Positions 43,432-52,692 of a stretch of 64,000 nucleotides of DNA are shown here, one piece after another. The translations under genes and the position numbers were made by a program. Source of the stretch: Paenibacillus sp. FSL K6-3182 (GTDB lineage Bacteria; Bacillota; Bacilli; Paenibacillales; Paenibacillaceae); NCBI RefSeq assembly GCF_037976325.1, contig NZ_CP150265.1, forward strand, positions 6,151,001-6,215,000, given 5' to 3'. The notes beneath the pieces were generated by a model. It was not told the origin of the DNA and ran no database searches. It saw nothing but the letters and a program-made list of their open reading frames with translations. Numbering within the stretch: position 1 is the stretch's first letter; every line of letters starts with the position of its first letter.

Positions 43432-44331
43432 TCAACCCCTACCGTTATAGCGCAGAATGCCGACTAATGACCCGTTGCGATAACATATTTTCACGACTTG
43501 ACTGATGAATTTCTTAAAATGAAAAATCGATAGCAAGGATGTTCCAATCGCCTGAATCATTCGGATCACATGTTTTACGATAGCAAAGAGGCTTCGATCC
43601 TGCCGCTTAACCGCATCGCTCACGCCTTGCCAGAAAATCCGCTTCAAAAACCATTTTTTTGTCGTTCTCTCCTTGGCAATTTTGTGTTGAACAGATCCAT
43701 ATGGCGTATAATATACTTTGTAGCTTTCACGAATCCGTGCGATGAGCTCGCTTTCCTCACTTGAGAGCAGGTTTGTGCCTACCCGTCCAAGATCCTCTCG
43801 GAACGGCTTATACTTATGAAAGACGCTTGACCGAAATGCGACGTTTGCGCCATATGGAATGGACGGTGCAGGCATTTCCTTCACATCGTTTGCATAATCA
43901 AGAATCGTGAATACCGATCGATGCTCCTCTGGAATCCAGTCCGGCTCAGCCGCTTCCCAGATCGGATCAATTTTGCCGCCTACGCAGCCTATCGCCGGAT
44001 CGCTTTCGAACACGTTCACAATATGCTGCACCCAGTCCCGCGAAGCCAACGCATCATCATCCAAAAATAAAATGAATTCACCGTTTGCTTCCTTAATCGC
44101 TCGATTGCGGGCTACCGACAAACCAAGCTTGTTCTCAAAAATATACCGAATGCTTGGACCATACCGATACGCAAGCTTGCCTACCACTTCAACCGTATTG
44201 TCTGTTGATCTGTTGTCGATTACAACAATCTCGATTTGTTCCCGCTCAAAGCTTTGGGCAATTACGCTCTCTATTGCCTCTCCCGTATCCTTCGCCCGGT
44301 TATGGGTGCAGATGGCCACCGTTACCTTCAT
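43432..44331 (-). CDS. Glycosyltransferase family 2
   Basis: A 299-residue inverting GT-A enzyme: VAICTHNRAKDTGEAIESVI at the N-terminus, the nucleotide-sugar block VIDNRSTDNT, and the metal-binding DDDA (LFLDDDALASRDW). A C-terminal amphipathic or helical part associates it with the membrane. It would add one sugar to the growing repeating unit; the sugar cannot be read from the sequence. Confidence 0.92.
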   Translation of the reverse strand: MKVTVAICTHNRAKDTGEAIESVIAQSFEREQIEIVVIDNRSTDNTVEVVGKLAYRYGPSIRYIFENKLGLSVARNRAIKEANGEFILFLDDDALASRDWVQHIVNVFESDPAIGCVGGKIDPIWEAAEPDWIPEEHRSVFTILDYANDVKEMPAPSIPYGANVAFRSSVFHKYKPFREDLGRVGTNLLSSEESELIARIRESYKVYYTPYGSVQHKIAKERTTKKWFLKRIFWQGVSDAVKRQDRSLFAIVKHVIRMIQAIGTSLLSIFHFKKFISQVVKICYRNGSLVGILRYNGRG

Positions 44332-44334
44332 CCT

Positions 44335-45366
44335 TTATCCCCATCCTTGGTAAACATTTTTTATCCTCTGTGCGATCGCGCTCCAGTCGAGTTCCTTAAG
44401 CACTTCTTCGTACTTAGGCGTCTTATGCTCTCTCTTCACATTTAACGCGGCTTTCATTGCATTTTCGAGACCGTTATAATCGCTTGGGTTGTAGCTCACG
44501 ACCATATCCTCCATAAAATACTCATCGATAAAATCATTGTCCGGCATGACGATCAGCTTCCTGAACGAGAGGCCAAGTATCGCAGAGCCGGAGGTCGTAA
44601 TTTCCTTGTACGGCATCACCATCACATCAACGGCGCTAATCAAGTCAGCGACTGCTTCATTTGGAATGAAGCGCAGGTCCAAAATAATGTTTTCCTTATC
44701 CTCTACCCGCTTCAAATAGGATTCCATTTGCTTGTCCGCTTTGCCCGCAATGATCAGATAGGTATTTCGAGTTTTGAATGCATTAAACGCTTCAATTAAA
44801 TCCTCGACACCCTTATACGCTTTGATTGCCCCTAAAAACAAATAAACATCAGCTTCTTCGCTGATGCCATAAGACGCTCTGAAGTTGAAGCCTGCAGGCT
44901 TATACACGCCAAGATAATGACCATGCTTTATGACAAAAAGCTTGCTAGCCGGCACTCCGAATTCCATCATAACCTTACGTTTGATCGACTCCGAAGCAAC
45001 CAGCAGCTTGCTGCAAAATTTGCAAATGATCGTTCGCATGTAACGCTCCAGCCGCTTATACTTCACCTGATGCGGATACAGGTTATGAATCGTCCAAACC
45101 AGCTGCACTTTTCGCAGCTTCAAATAAATCATCGTCATTATAAATATGATCGATTTCACCATGAACAACAGCAGATTATCATTCTGATAGGCATGATGCA
45201 TCCAGTGAATATGGACAATGTCGCCAGCTTTCGCTTGCCCGACCTGAAGTGCTAGCTTGCCATGCTGCAAATCCTTCACTTCCATGCCTGCACTGCTGAG
45301 TGAATCGGTCAATAAATCATTGTAAAAGTTCAATTCGCTTGATTTTGGCCACATCCATACTTTCAT
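44335..45366 (-). CDS. Glycosyltransferase (GT-B, GT4-like)
   Basis: A 343-residue GT-B enzyme. The N-terminal lobe has DIVHIHWMHHAY and a basic, hydrophobic membrane-facing segment (SIIFIMTMIYLKLRKVQLVW). The C-terminal lobe has LFLGAIKAYKGVEDLIEAF and DVMVMPYKEITTSGSAILGLSF, the nucleotide-sugar site, with Glu in place of the common EGFG run. Such enzymes retain anomeric configuration. Some resemble GumK-type glucuronosyltransferases; the donor here is unknown. Confidence 0.85.
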   Translation of the reverse strand: MKVWMWPKSSELNFYNDLLTDSLSSAGMEVKDLQHGKLALQVGQAKAGDIVHIHWMHHAYQNDNLLLFMVKSIIFIMTMIYLKLRKVQLVWTIHNLYPHQVKYKRLERYMRTIICKFCSKLLVASESIKRKVMMEFGVPASKLFVIKHGHYLGVYKPAGFNFRASYGISEEADVYLFLGAIKAYKGVEDLIEAFNAFKTRNTYLIIAGKADKQMESYLKRVEDKENIILDLRFIPNEAVADLISAVDVMVMPYKEITTSGSAILGLSFRKLIVMPDNDFIDEYFMEDMVVSYNPSDYNGLENAMKAALNVKREHKTPKYEEVLKELDWSAIAQRIKNVYQGWG

Positions 45367-45381
45367 CGCCGTACGCTCCCT

Positions 45382-45954
45382 TTAGTTATATCTGCGAACC
45401 CATTCCTTCGTAATCTGGAGCTCGCGAATAATCTTTGCGGGTGCACCGCCTGCCAGCACATTATTCGGAATATCCCGCGTTACGATGCTGCCTGCAGCAA
45501 TGACTGAACCGCTGCCAATCGTTACGCCAGGCAAAATAACAGCTCCGCGTCCAATCCACACATTGTCCGAGATGACGATGTCCTTGCTGCCAGCTCGGTC
45601 TTCCATATCTACGGGGTGGAAGTTCGTATCGATAATGTTCACCATCGGACCGATAATCGTGTTGCTGCCAATTCGGATCGACTTCGTGCAGCCAATGTCG
45701 AGGCCATAATTAAAAAACACATTATCCCCTACCCAAAGCTCCGCCTGCTTCTCTACGGTAACTGAAGAAGGCAGCGGCTTCGCATGGAAAGAAACGTTTT
45801 TCCCAACGATGAACCGCCCTTTGTTTCGTAAGGTCAGCTTTCCAGAAATACGGCCAAGCCTGCCAGCTGAACTCGCCTTAATTGGCAGTATGGCAGCCCC
45901 CTTTAATACAGCCAGGAGCTTGCCGAAGCTTAATCGATTATATACGGTGCTCAT
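45382..45954 (-). CDS. Left-handed beta-helix O-acyltransferase
   Basis: A 190-residue hexapeptide-repeat enzyme (ADNVFFNYGLDIGCTKSIRIGSNTIIG-like coils, VWIGRGAVILPGVTIGSGSVIAAGSIV, then GGAPAKIIRE). The catalytic His is in IDTNFHPVD. It transfers acetyl or another acyl group to a sugar hydroxyl and probably decorates the polymer. Start and upstream stop overlap as ATGA, so translation is coupled to the GT4 gene before it. Confidence 0.9.
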   Translation of the reverse strand: MSTVYNRLSFGKLLAVLKGAAILPIKASSAGRLGRISGKLTLRNKGRFIVGKNVSFHAKPLPSSVTVEKQAELWVGDNVFFNYGLDIGCTKSIRIGSNTIIGPMVNIIDTNFHPVDMEDRAGSKDIVISDNVWIGRGAVILPGVTIGSGSVIAAGSIVTRDIPNNVLAGGAPAKIIRELQITKEWVRRYN

Positions 45955-47084
45955 CTGACCATCCCGCCTGCCGCTTCCGATTTTAAGTTTGGCGCAAGCA
46001 GCTCACGATATGTCGACTCCACCTTCTTCGCAATGGAGCTCATGTTAAAGTCGCTCATTACGCTTGCATAACCTTGGCTTGATAGTTCCTCATAATCAAC
46101 TTCCCCATCGTAAACGCTTCTCATCGTCTGATACAGCTCTTCTACATCGCCGTCCTTCACGATGAAGCCGCCTCTCGTATGATGGATAATTTCTGGCGCT
46201 CCGCCCGAATCTGCAACGATAACTGGCGTTTCAACGAGCATCGATTCAATAATAACTCTGCCAAACGGCTCGTTAAGGGAGAAGTTTATCGTTAAATCAC
46301 ATTCCTTCATCACATCTAGCGGTTTTTTGCTGTAGCCATAGAAGACCACATGATGCTCCAAGCCGTAGGACAGCACCTTTTGGATCATGTCATTGTAATA
46401 GTCATCCGACCCGTCAACGGATGCATCGCCCACGATGAGCAGCTTCCAATTGTTCCGATTGCTGTCGCTCAGTTTCTTCACTGCCTCGATCATGAGATGG
46501 TATCTTTTCCATTCCACAATCCGGCCGAACGTGCCGATGATGAGTGTATCATCCTCCATAAAGGCTCTGCTCTTTCTCGTCAAAGCAAGCTCTGGATCAA
46601 CACCGTTATAAATGATAGTCTTGTTGCTGCCCTGAATCGAATTGGCTACAAAATGCGAAATGCATATTACCTGATCAAAAAATTTCGGCAGCACTTGGTT
46701 GAACATACGCAAATGGGTATAGTCGCGATGATGCCAGATCAGCTTTGACTTCGTCATAAACTTTAGCGGAGCTGTGTACCAAGGTGCGCGCCAGCCGTTG
46801 GCATGAACGATGTCGATGCGATTTTTACGAACAAAGGACTGAATCTTAAGCACCGTTTCGATATAACCTAAGCCTAGTTTTTTCTTAATGCTGCCCAGCT
46901 GCAGCGGAAAATGAACATAATCCGATCTAATTTCATTTAGATATGTCGCATCGCGAGGACTTAACAAAAAAATCCGATATTTTGACGTGTCCAAATAATT
47001 GATGAGATGGATCAGGCTTTGCTCAGCGCCGCCCTTCTTATCCGCGTGGGTAACAAACAACACATTCGTTTTACTTCGACTCAT
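45951..47084 (-). CDS. Glycosyltransferase family 4
   Basis: A 377-residue GT-B enzyme. N-terminal: HADKKGGAEQSLIHLINYL with the donor loop GGAEQ. C-terminal: IGTFGRIVEWKRYHLMIEAVKKL and ETPVIVADSGGAPEII, with EPFGRVIIESM as the E-x7-E motif. It adds a sugar to the lipid-linked intermediate. It overlaps the acyltransferase gene and follows the next GT gene by one base. Confidence 0.92.
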   Translation of the reverse strand: MSRSKTNVLFVTHADKKGGAEQSLIHLINYLDTSKYRIFLLSPRDATYLNEIRSDYVHFPLQLGSIKKKLGLGYIETVLKIQSFVRKNRIDIVHANGWRAPWYTAPLKFMTKSKLIWHHRDYTHLRMFNQVLPKFFDQVICISHFVANSIQGSNKTIIYNGVDPELALTRKSRAFMEDDTLIIGTFGRIVEWKRYHLMIEAVKKLSDSNRNNWKLLIVGDASVDGSDDYYNDMIQKVLSYGLEHHVVFYGYSKKPLDVMKECDLTINFSLNEPFGRVIIESMLVETPVIVADSGGAPEIIHHTRGGFIVKDGDVEELYQTMRSVYDGEVDYEELSSQGYASVMSDFNMSSIAKKVESTYRELLAPNLKSEAAGGMVR

Positions 47085-47085
47085 A

Positions 47086-48255
47086 TTAGAGCACCTGCTT
47101 TACTGGATAACTGACGTTCAAGGATTGCATATATGTCTTCAATACTTCTTTGTGATTGTAATGGGTGCGCAAGAAGCTTTGCGATGACTCCAGCAATGAT
47201 TTTGCCCTTTGAGGATCATCGAATAGCTGCTTGATTTTCCCATAAAATTGCTCCGGCCGATCAGCGACCATGATATGCTCGTTATCTACAAGTCCTGTTC
47301 CCTCGTAGCCGATGGAGGTGGAAATAACCGGCAAGCCGTTCTGAATCGCTTCAATCGTCTTCAGCTTGACGCCTGCTCCGTTCTGCATCGGGTTAACGAA
47401 TAAATAGCCGCTTCGGTATATTTCATCCAAACTCTTTGGCGTATCATGTACAATGACATTCTTTAGGTTGTAGCTCTCGAGCCAGCTGAGGCTCTGTTTT
47501 CTGCTGTTCCCTGCTATGATGAACTTATAGTCCGGCTCCTTCAGCATCAGCGGGTGGATATGCTCCAGATACCACTGAATTGCTTCTCGGTTGTTCGGCA
47601 TAAATAGGGAACCAATGAACACGACATGCTTGCTGCGAAAATCACTAGCTTCGAAGTTGACCTTCGTAACCGGAGGCGGAAGGAACAAGCTTTTTGCAGC
47701 AGGATGCTGTTTGCGGAAGCTTTCAAATTCCTTGCTCGATATAAACAAGTATTTATCCACCTTCTCCAGCATTTTTTTTTGCAAAATCGTGAATTTGCGG
47801 CTCTCCATGTGGTAATACATTTTGTGAACGACGTTTTTAGTGCTATTGGCTAGCGCCTTGAAATAGACCGCTTCATCGTTATGCACTCGTAGGATAACCG
47901 TATCATGTTTGATTTTTGGATTTTGCAAAACCGGATACACATAGTCGCCTTCAAGAAGTACATAATCATAATCTCCTGCCAGCTCTACATTACTTAGTTC
48001 ACTACGCGACTGCACCTGCATCGGAATAACATGCAGCAGATCAGCCAGCTTGCTTCTTCGATCACATAACGTAATCTCTTCCACGTAATTATATACTGTG
48101 TCCATTTCTTCCTTAGATGGCATCTGCTTGCCGCAAACGAGCAAGTGGATTTTCCAGCCAAGCTCAGCGAGCACCTTGATTCTTCCCCATGTGTCTACCC
48201 TTCCGCCATGATCGGCGGGATAGGGAAAATCACTGCACACCACAAGCATCTTCAT
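47086..48255 (-). CDS. Glycosyltransferase family 4
   Basis: A 389-residue GT-B enzyme starting VVCSDFPYPADHGGRVDTWGRIKVLAELGW. The C-terminal lobe has VVFIGSLFMPNNREAIQWYLEHI and PMQNGAGVKLKTIEAIQNGLPVISTSIGYEG, the donor-site Glu run. It resembles the family of PEP-CTERM/colanic acid-type transferases. The start overlaps the stop of the Wzy gene by four bases. Confidence 0.9.
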   Translation of the reverse strand: MKMLVVCSDFPYPADHGGRVDTWGRIKVLAELGWKIHLLVCGKQMPSKEEMDTVYNYVEEITLCDRRSKLADLLHVIPMQVQSRSELSNVELAGDYDYVLLEGDYVYPVLQNPKIKHDTVILRVHNDEAVYFKALANSTKNVVHKMYYHMESRKFTILQKKMLEKVDKYLFISSKEFESFRKQHPAAKSLFLPPPVTKVNFEASDFRSKHVVFIGSLFMPNNREAIQWYLEHIHPLMLKEPDYKFIIAGNSRKQSLSWLESYNLKNVIVHDTPKSLDEIYRSGYLFVNPMQNGAGVKLKTIEAIQNGLPVISTSIGYEGTGLVDNEHIMVADRPEQFYGKIKQLFDDPQRAKSLLESSQSFLRTHYNHKEVLKTYMQSLNVSYPVKQVL

Positions 48256-49637
48256 TTGGATACCCCCGACCTTTTTGGTTGATCTATATCGTTTTTGCCT
48301 AAAAAAAGGCTAATAAAAGCAAATAGCAGCCATATCTCATATTTAATCTCCAAGGAAACAAGAAGCATTGAAAATAAGATAAAAACTAAAGCAAGAAATA
48401 ATATAGAGCTGGATTTCACTTTGACGATCAGGTTTTTGGCAAGCAGATAAAAGAACACAACTGCGAATAGCCCGCCAAACATAATCCATTGGAAAAATCC
48501 CGATTTGACGCCTAAGTTTTTGTCCGAGCCCGAATATTGCAACAGCTCCCCCGCATTAATTTGGCTGATGCCAAATGTATTGTAATAGAAATGGGACATC
48601 ATGCTGATCGAATCATTCACATACTTATCGAAATACATGAGATATGCTCCTGTGCCAACCCCGAGCGGATTGTGAAACACCGTAATCAGCGCGATGATGA
48701 TCGTTCCCATACGCGTGTAGGAAGATGTGTAGTTTTCGATGTCATTACTGAACGAGCTGACCAGCCCCGCAGAAAAATTAGTGATGAACATATACATGGC
48801 CAGAACGACTGAGATGAGCAAAACAAAATTTTTCTTTTTTCGAAAATCCAAAAACTTAATCATCGTCACGACTAACGTGAACAAGCTGATAATCATAAAC
48901 CCTTTGGAGCCTGTAATAAATAAGTAAAACAGAAAAAAACCTGAAGCATAAACGATCGTTAGCGTCTTGCCGAAACTGTTCAAATACTTTGTCAGATATA
49001 CCAAAATGGATGCATATACAACCACGATGGAGCCCGTCGTGCTGCTCTCCGAGGTCAGCATCCGAACCCTCCAATAAGGGCTGCTCCCTGCATGCAAATA
49101 CGTGAAGGCGTTCGGCATACTCATAAGCTCCAAGATCATAATGACCGTCAGCAGCGTAACGATTGCTAGGAAGCAGCCATACAGCGTCTTAAAGCTTGTA
49201 ATTTTGGAAAAAATGAGCTGCATATGCCTGATATAAAGCAGGATGAGCACAAAATAAATAAGTACCTTTATCGCTTTGCCAAGCAGACTCTCTGATCCGA
49301 AGCTGTAGCTGCCTTGAATGAATTGAATTAGCAAATAGGCAATGCTGATAAAGCACAAATATAAAATAAATCCGAATATATACTTCTGCAGCATGCTGCC
49401 ATGCATCACCCGCTTATGCTTCGCCAGCAGCCCAATTTCGCATAACACAAACAGCGGAACCAGCAAAATAATGGGTGACCTGCCAATCTCGCCGATTATG
49501 TTGACTAACGGGAAATCCTGGTAGACGGTCAGCACCAGCAAGAAGCATAAATAAATCGCCAAAAAGATTTGCTGCTTCTCTTCTTTTTTGGCTAATTTAG
49601 CTTTAATCACTAGATTGCTTTGCAAGATTTGGCTCAT
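48252..49637 (-). CDS. Wzy-type polysaccharide polymerase / O-antigen ligase-like protein
   Basis: A 461-residue protein with about 12 hydrophobic segments and long loops, with no soluble domain. The last third holds FHNPLGVGTGAYLMYF, a G-rich block typical of Wzy/O-antigen-ligase-like proteins. Position among Wzx, priming and GT genes makes it the polymerase that joins repeating units outside the membrane. Sequence conservation in this group is low, so the call rests on topology and place. Confidence 0.85.
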   Translation of the reverse strand: MSQILQSNLVIKAKLAKKEEKQQIFLAIYLCFLLVLTVYQDFPLVNIIGEIGRSPIILLVPLFVLCEIGLLAKHKRVMHGSMLQKYIFGFILYLCFISIAYLLIQFIQGSYSFGSESLLGKAIKVLIYFVLILLYIRHMQLIFSKITSFKTLYGCFLAIVTLLTVIMILELMSMPNAFTYLHAGSSPYWRVRMLTSESSTTGSIVVVYASILVYLTKYLNSFGKTLTIVYASGFFLFYLFITGSKGFMIISLFTLVVTMIKFLDFRKKKNFVLLISVVLAMYMFITNFSAGLVSSFSNDIENYTSSYTRMGTIIIALITVFHNPLGVGTGAYLMYFDKYVNDSISMMSHFYYNTFGISQINAGELLQYSGSDKNLGVKSGFFQWIMFGGLFAVVFFYLLAKNLIVKVKSSSILFLALVFILFSMLLVSLEIKYEIWLLFAFISLFLGKNDIDQPKRSGVSK

Positions 49638-49658
49638 CTTCTCTCCATCCCCGTAAAT

Positions 49659-50774
49659 CTAGACGTATTTTTTGACGGCGGAGGATAACGGTTTGCTTGA
49701 TTTCTGCAAGGCTTCCTCGTAAAGCCGCTCGATTTGGTTGTTCATTTTATCCGAATGGAATTTCTCTTGGAAAATGTCCCATCCCGCTAAGCCAAGCGCT
49801 CTCAGCTTCGGCTTGTCCAGCTCATGAATGATGTCTGCCAGCTCCTGCTTATTATCGAAGTCGAATACATAACCGTTAACGCCATCGCTAATAATTTCCG
49901 GCAGCGCACCTCGATTGCTCGCAATAACCGGTTTCTTATTCCGCAGCGCTTCAATGGCGACGATGCCAAAGCCTTCCCAGCGAGATGGAATAATGACCGC
50001 ATCACAGGATTGCATATAACGATCGATCTGAGAATTGTCCACCCAGCCGATCTTAATTGTGTTCTCAGGAAACTTGTATTCAACTTCCTTCAGCACAGTA
50101 TCGCCAACCAAATATAGGCGAACGTTTGTAAACTGATGCTTGTTGAACACCTCAAGCAGCAGATCAAACCCCTTCTGCCGATCGAAGCGTCCTACATAAA
50201 GTAGATGAATCATGTCAGGATCAGTCTCGAAAGGCGGCGTGCTTACTTCCGACGTATCCGAAACGCCGTTATAAACGACTCCCGACTTGGCTGCTGGCAG
50301 TCCATAATGCATGGCCTTCTCATATTCATGCCTCGAAATATTGATAATGAAATCAGTCCGAAGTGCGAGCGTCTTCTCAACTAAGGCGAATATCCGCTGC
50401 TTCCACGGCTTTATATCCATCAGAAAAGCCCAGCCATGCGCATTATAGATGACGATCGGGCGCTTGCTCTTGAAAAAAAACAACGTCCGCAGGAAAACAC
50501 CTGCGAACGTTCCGTGTACATGTACAATATCAGGCTTGAAGTCCTTTACCTTACGATGAATAGCTTTCATGGCTTTCACAAAATAAGCCGGCTTCCTCTT
50601 GTAAGGGTACAAGCACAATCGATCTTGGCTAATTTGAAGCGACTCAGGGCTCGAATTCTGCTCAGAAGCCATAAGAAAAATATCATGTCTGCTCGCTTGG
50701 TAGCTCAGCACCTCGTTCAAGTGCGTCTCGATACCGCCCTTCGTAAACTCCGAAATATGCAGGATTCTTGCCAT
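49659..50774 (-). CDS. Glycosyltransferase family 4
   Basis: A 371-residue GT-B enzyme: ILHISEFTKGGIETHLNEVLSYQ, DIVHVHGTFAGVFLR, then LYVGRFDRQKGFDLLLEVF and IPSRWEGFGIVAIEALRNKKPVIASNRGALPEII with the E-x7-E motif EGFGIVAIE. Translation begins at 50774, nine bases after GAGGAG. The open frame runs 69 codons further upstream, but that part is encoded by 39-bp hairpin repeats and is not a protein domain. Confidence 0.92.
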   Translation of the reverse strand: MARILHISEFTKGGIETHLNEVLSYQASRHDIFLMASEQNSSPESLQISQDRLCLYPYKRKPAYFVKAMKAIHRKVKDFKPDIVHVHGTFAGVFLRTLFFFKSKRPIVIYNAHGWAFLMDIKPWKQRIFALVEKTLALRTDFIINISRHEYEKAMHYGLPAAKSGVVYNGVSDTSEVSTPPFETDPDMIHLLYVGRFDRQKGFDLLLEVFNKHQFTNVRLYLVGDTVLKEVEYKFPENTIKIGWVDNSQIDRYMQSCDAVIIPSRWEGFGIVAIEALRNKKPVIASNRGALPEIISDGVNGYVFDFDNKQELADIIHELDKPKLRALGLAGWDIFQEKFHSDKMNNQIERLYEEALQKSSKPLSSAVKKYV

Positions 50775-50791
50775 TTTTATCAACTCCTCAA

Positions 50792-50900
50792 AGTTTTGCG
50801 AAGCAAAACTGACTTCGTAAGCATAAGCTAAGTTTTGCGAAGCAAAACTGACTTCGTAAGCATACGCTTGTTTTGCGAAGCAAAAATATCTTCGAAAGCT
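50792..50900 (-). repeat. 39-bp tandem hairpin repeats upstream of a GT4 gene
   Basis: Two near-identical 39-bp units (50792-50830 and 50831-50869) and a third partial one (50870-50900). Each contains GTTTTGC/GCAAAAC around TTC, which folds as a short hairpin. The last hairpin on the RNA lies next to the GAGGAG ribosome binding site at about 50785-50790. The array fills most of the gap between the priming transferase and the next GT. Confidence 0.85.
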
Positions 50901-50908
50901 TTCACACT

Positions 50909-51598
50909 CTAAAAAGCATCCTGAGAGCCGACTAACGTTTTCACCGTTCTCAGCATAATTTTGAAATCGAACCAAATGCATCGCTTCTGAATATAAGTTA
51001 GGTCAAGCTCAACCATTTGCTTAAAGCATAGATTGTTTCTGCCGCTTACCTGCCAAAGTCCCGTGCAGCCTGGCGTTACGGACAAGCGCTGCTTGTCGTA
51101 CTCCGTATATTCCGCTACCTCCCTTGAAAGAGGCGGCCTTGGACCAACCAAGGACATTTCGCCCCTCAGCACGTTCAGCAGCTGAGGCAGCTCATCGATG
51201 CTCGTTTTGCGAATGATTTTACCGATCTTTGTAATGCGCGGATCATCCTTCATCTTGAACATTGCACCGCTAATTTCGTTCTTATCCAGCAGATCCTTCA
51301 GCTTGTCCTCGGCACCCGTCAGCATCGAGCGAAATTTGTACATGCGAAACGGCTTTTCATCCTTGCCGATCCTTGTTTGATAGAAGAAGACAGAACCTTT
51401 AGGGTCCTCCCACTTAATAAGGATAGCGATGATGATAAACAGCGGGCTTAACAGGATTAAACCGACTAGCGAACCAACAATGTCAATCGTGCGTTTGATA
51501 ATCGAATACATGCTTACCGTTTGCTGAGCGCTGCGCCTATTCGAATAGTAATCAGAAACGCCGATTACCGCTTCATCCTGATATTGTGGAGGTGTCAT
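50909..51598 (-). CDS. Priming sugar-1-phosphate transferase (undecaprenyl-phosphate)
   Basis: A 229-residue protein of the bacterial sugar transferase family (PF02397-like). A single membrane helix ([28 protein letters not shown]) precedes the catalytic domain, with [28 protein letters not shown] and [12 protein letters not shown]. It starts each repeating unit by moving a sugar phosphate, probably glucose or galactose, to undecaprenyl phosphate. It is the short form lacking the extra N-terminal helices of WbaP. It overlaps galU by four bases. Confidence 0.92.
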   Translation of the reverse strand: MTPPQYQDEAVIGVSDYYSNRRSAQQTVSMYSIIKRTIDIVGSLVGLILLSPLFIIIAILIKWEDPKGSVFFYQTRIGKDEKPFRMYKFRSMLTGAEDKLKDLLDKNEISGAMFKMKDDPRITKIGKIIRKTSIDELPQLLNVLRGEMSLVGPRPPLSREVAEYTEYDKQRLSVTPGCTGLWQVSGRNNLCFKQMVELDLTYIQKRCIWFDFKIMLRTVKTLVGSQDAF

Positions 51599-52503
51599 CT
51601 TCTATCACTCCTTCCAGCTAATAACTGCTTGCTAAGCTCCCGTTCCATTAATTCCTCAAGCTCAGTCATCAACTGATACTTAATTTCATTATTTCTTAAG
51701 GCAAAGTCAAGCGTCGTCATAATGAAGCCAAGCTTCTCTCCGACATCATAACGAATGCCTTGGAAATCAAAGGCGTAAACGCCTTTTTCTACGTTAAGCT
51801 TTTGAATAGCATCGGTAAGCTGAATTTCGCCTCCAGCTCCGCGCTCATGGCGTCCTAAATATTCGAATATATCGGGAGTGAGCACATAACGGCCCATGAT
51901 GGCTAGATTGGAAGGCGCTTGTCCTTGCGGCGGCTTCTCTACAAAACGATTAACCTCATAAAGATTGTCTACCCGCTGCCCTGGGTCAACGATACCGTAC
52001 CGATGCGTCTGATCAACGCCAACCGTCTGTACGCCAATGACCGAGCGGCCGGTTTTCTCATATTGCTCAATAAGCTGCCTTGTGCAAGGGACTTCTGCTT
52101 CTACAATGTCATCCCCAAGAAGCACTGCAAACGGCTCGTCCCCAATGAAGTTGCGAGCGCACCATACCGCATGCCCAAGCCCCTTGGCTTCTTTTTGCCT
52201 TATGTAGTGAAGATTCACATTTGATGATTTTCTTACCTTTTCCAAAATATCAAGCTTGCCTTTTTCTTCTAATATATGCTCAAGCTCAAATGCGATATCG
52301 AAGTGATCTTCAATCGCCCGCTTTCCTTTACCCGTTACGACGATGATATCCTCAACGCCTGATTCAATGGCTTCCTCTACAATGTATTGAATGGTCGGTT
52401 TATCGACGATCGGAAGCATTTCTTTTGGCATCGCTTTGGTTGCCGGTAAAAACCGTGTTCCAAGTCCTGCGGCGGGGATAATGGCTTTTCTCACTTTTTT
52501 CAT
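51595..52503 (-). CDS. galU: UTP-glucose-1-phosphate uridylyltransferase
   Basis: A 302-residue nucleotidyltransferase: [23 protein letters not shown] (8-30, here given by its ends), [20 protein letters not shown] and [22 protein letters not shown]. It makes UDP-glucose, the direct substrate of the downstream Ugd. It is the first gene after the candidate EAR RNA. The ribosome binding site is weak (AGGGTGA). Confidence 0.92.
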   Translation of the reverse strand: MKKVRKAIIPAAGLGTRFLPATKAMPKEMLPIVDKPTIQYIVEEAIESGVEDIIVVTGKGKRAIEDHFDIAFELEHILEEKGKLDILEKVRKSSNVNLHYIRQKEAKGLGHAVWCARNFIGDEPFAVLLGDDIVEAEVPCTRQLIEQYEKTGRSVIGVQTVGVDQTHRYGIVDPGQRVDNLYEVNRFVEKPPQGQAPSNLAIMGRYVLTPDIFEYLGRHERGAGGEIQLTDAIQKLNVEKGVYAFDFQGIRYDVGEKLGFIMTTLDFALRNNEIKYQLMTELEELMERELSKQLLAGRSDRR

Positions 52504-52542
52504 TTGATTTCACCCTATCCTATTATTTTTTTATTGGTTGTT

Positions 52543-52654
52543 AAGGGGCATCTAACCCCTCCTCACGTCACACCCTTGACGATTAACGTCTAAGGTCGGC
52601 TGACCCACAGCATGACCGAGTGCCTCCGGTGATAGAGGTGCAGGAGACATTACC
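52543..52654 (-). ncRNA. Structured leader RNA, candidate EAR (epsC motif) antitermination element
   Basis: On the minus strand the 189-base gap between the kinase gene and galU folds into several helices: CUCCU with AGGAG and GCACC with GGUGU as an enclosing pair; CCUC/GAGG; GGUC/GACC with inner GCUG/CAGC; GACG/CGUC; and AGGGG/CCCCU. In B. subtilis the EAR element lies at the matching place, between epsB (tyrosine kinase) and epsC, and promotes processive antitermination through the long operon. Position and structure agree; I cannot test the sequence against the covariance model. Confidence 0.5.
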
Positions 52655-52692
52655 TATCTATTTCTTGCTTCTATGAGCTGGAGCAAAGACGA

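Noticed and set aside
50775..50981. N-terminal extension of the GT4 protein with the repeated AYEVSFASQN peptide
   Set aside because: It is encoded by 39-bp hairpin repeats, lies upstream of the real ribosome binding site and has no counterpart in GT4 enzymes.
52543..52654. c-di-GMP or c-di-AMP riboswitch
   Set aside because: The conserved cores of those riboswitches were not found; the position fits an EAR-type element better.
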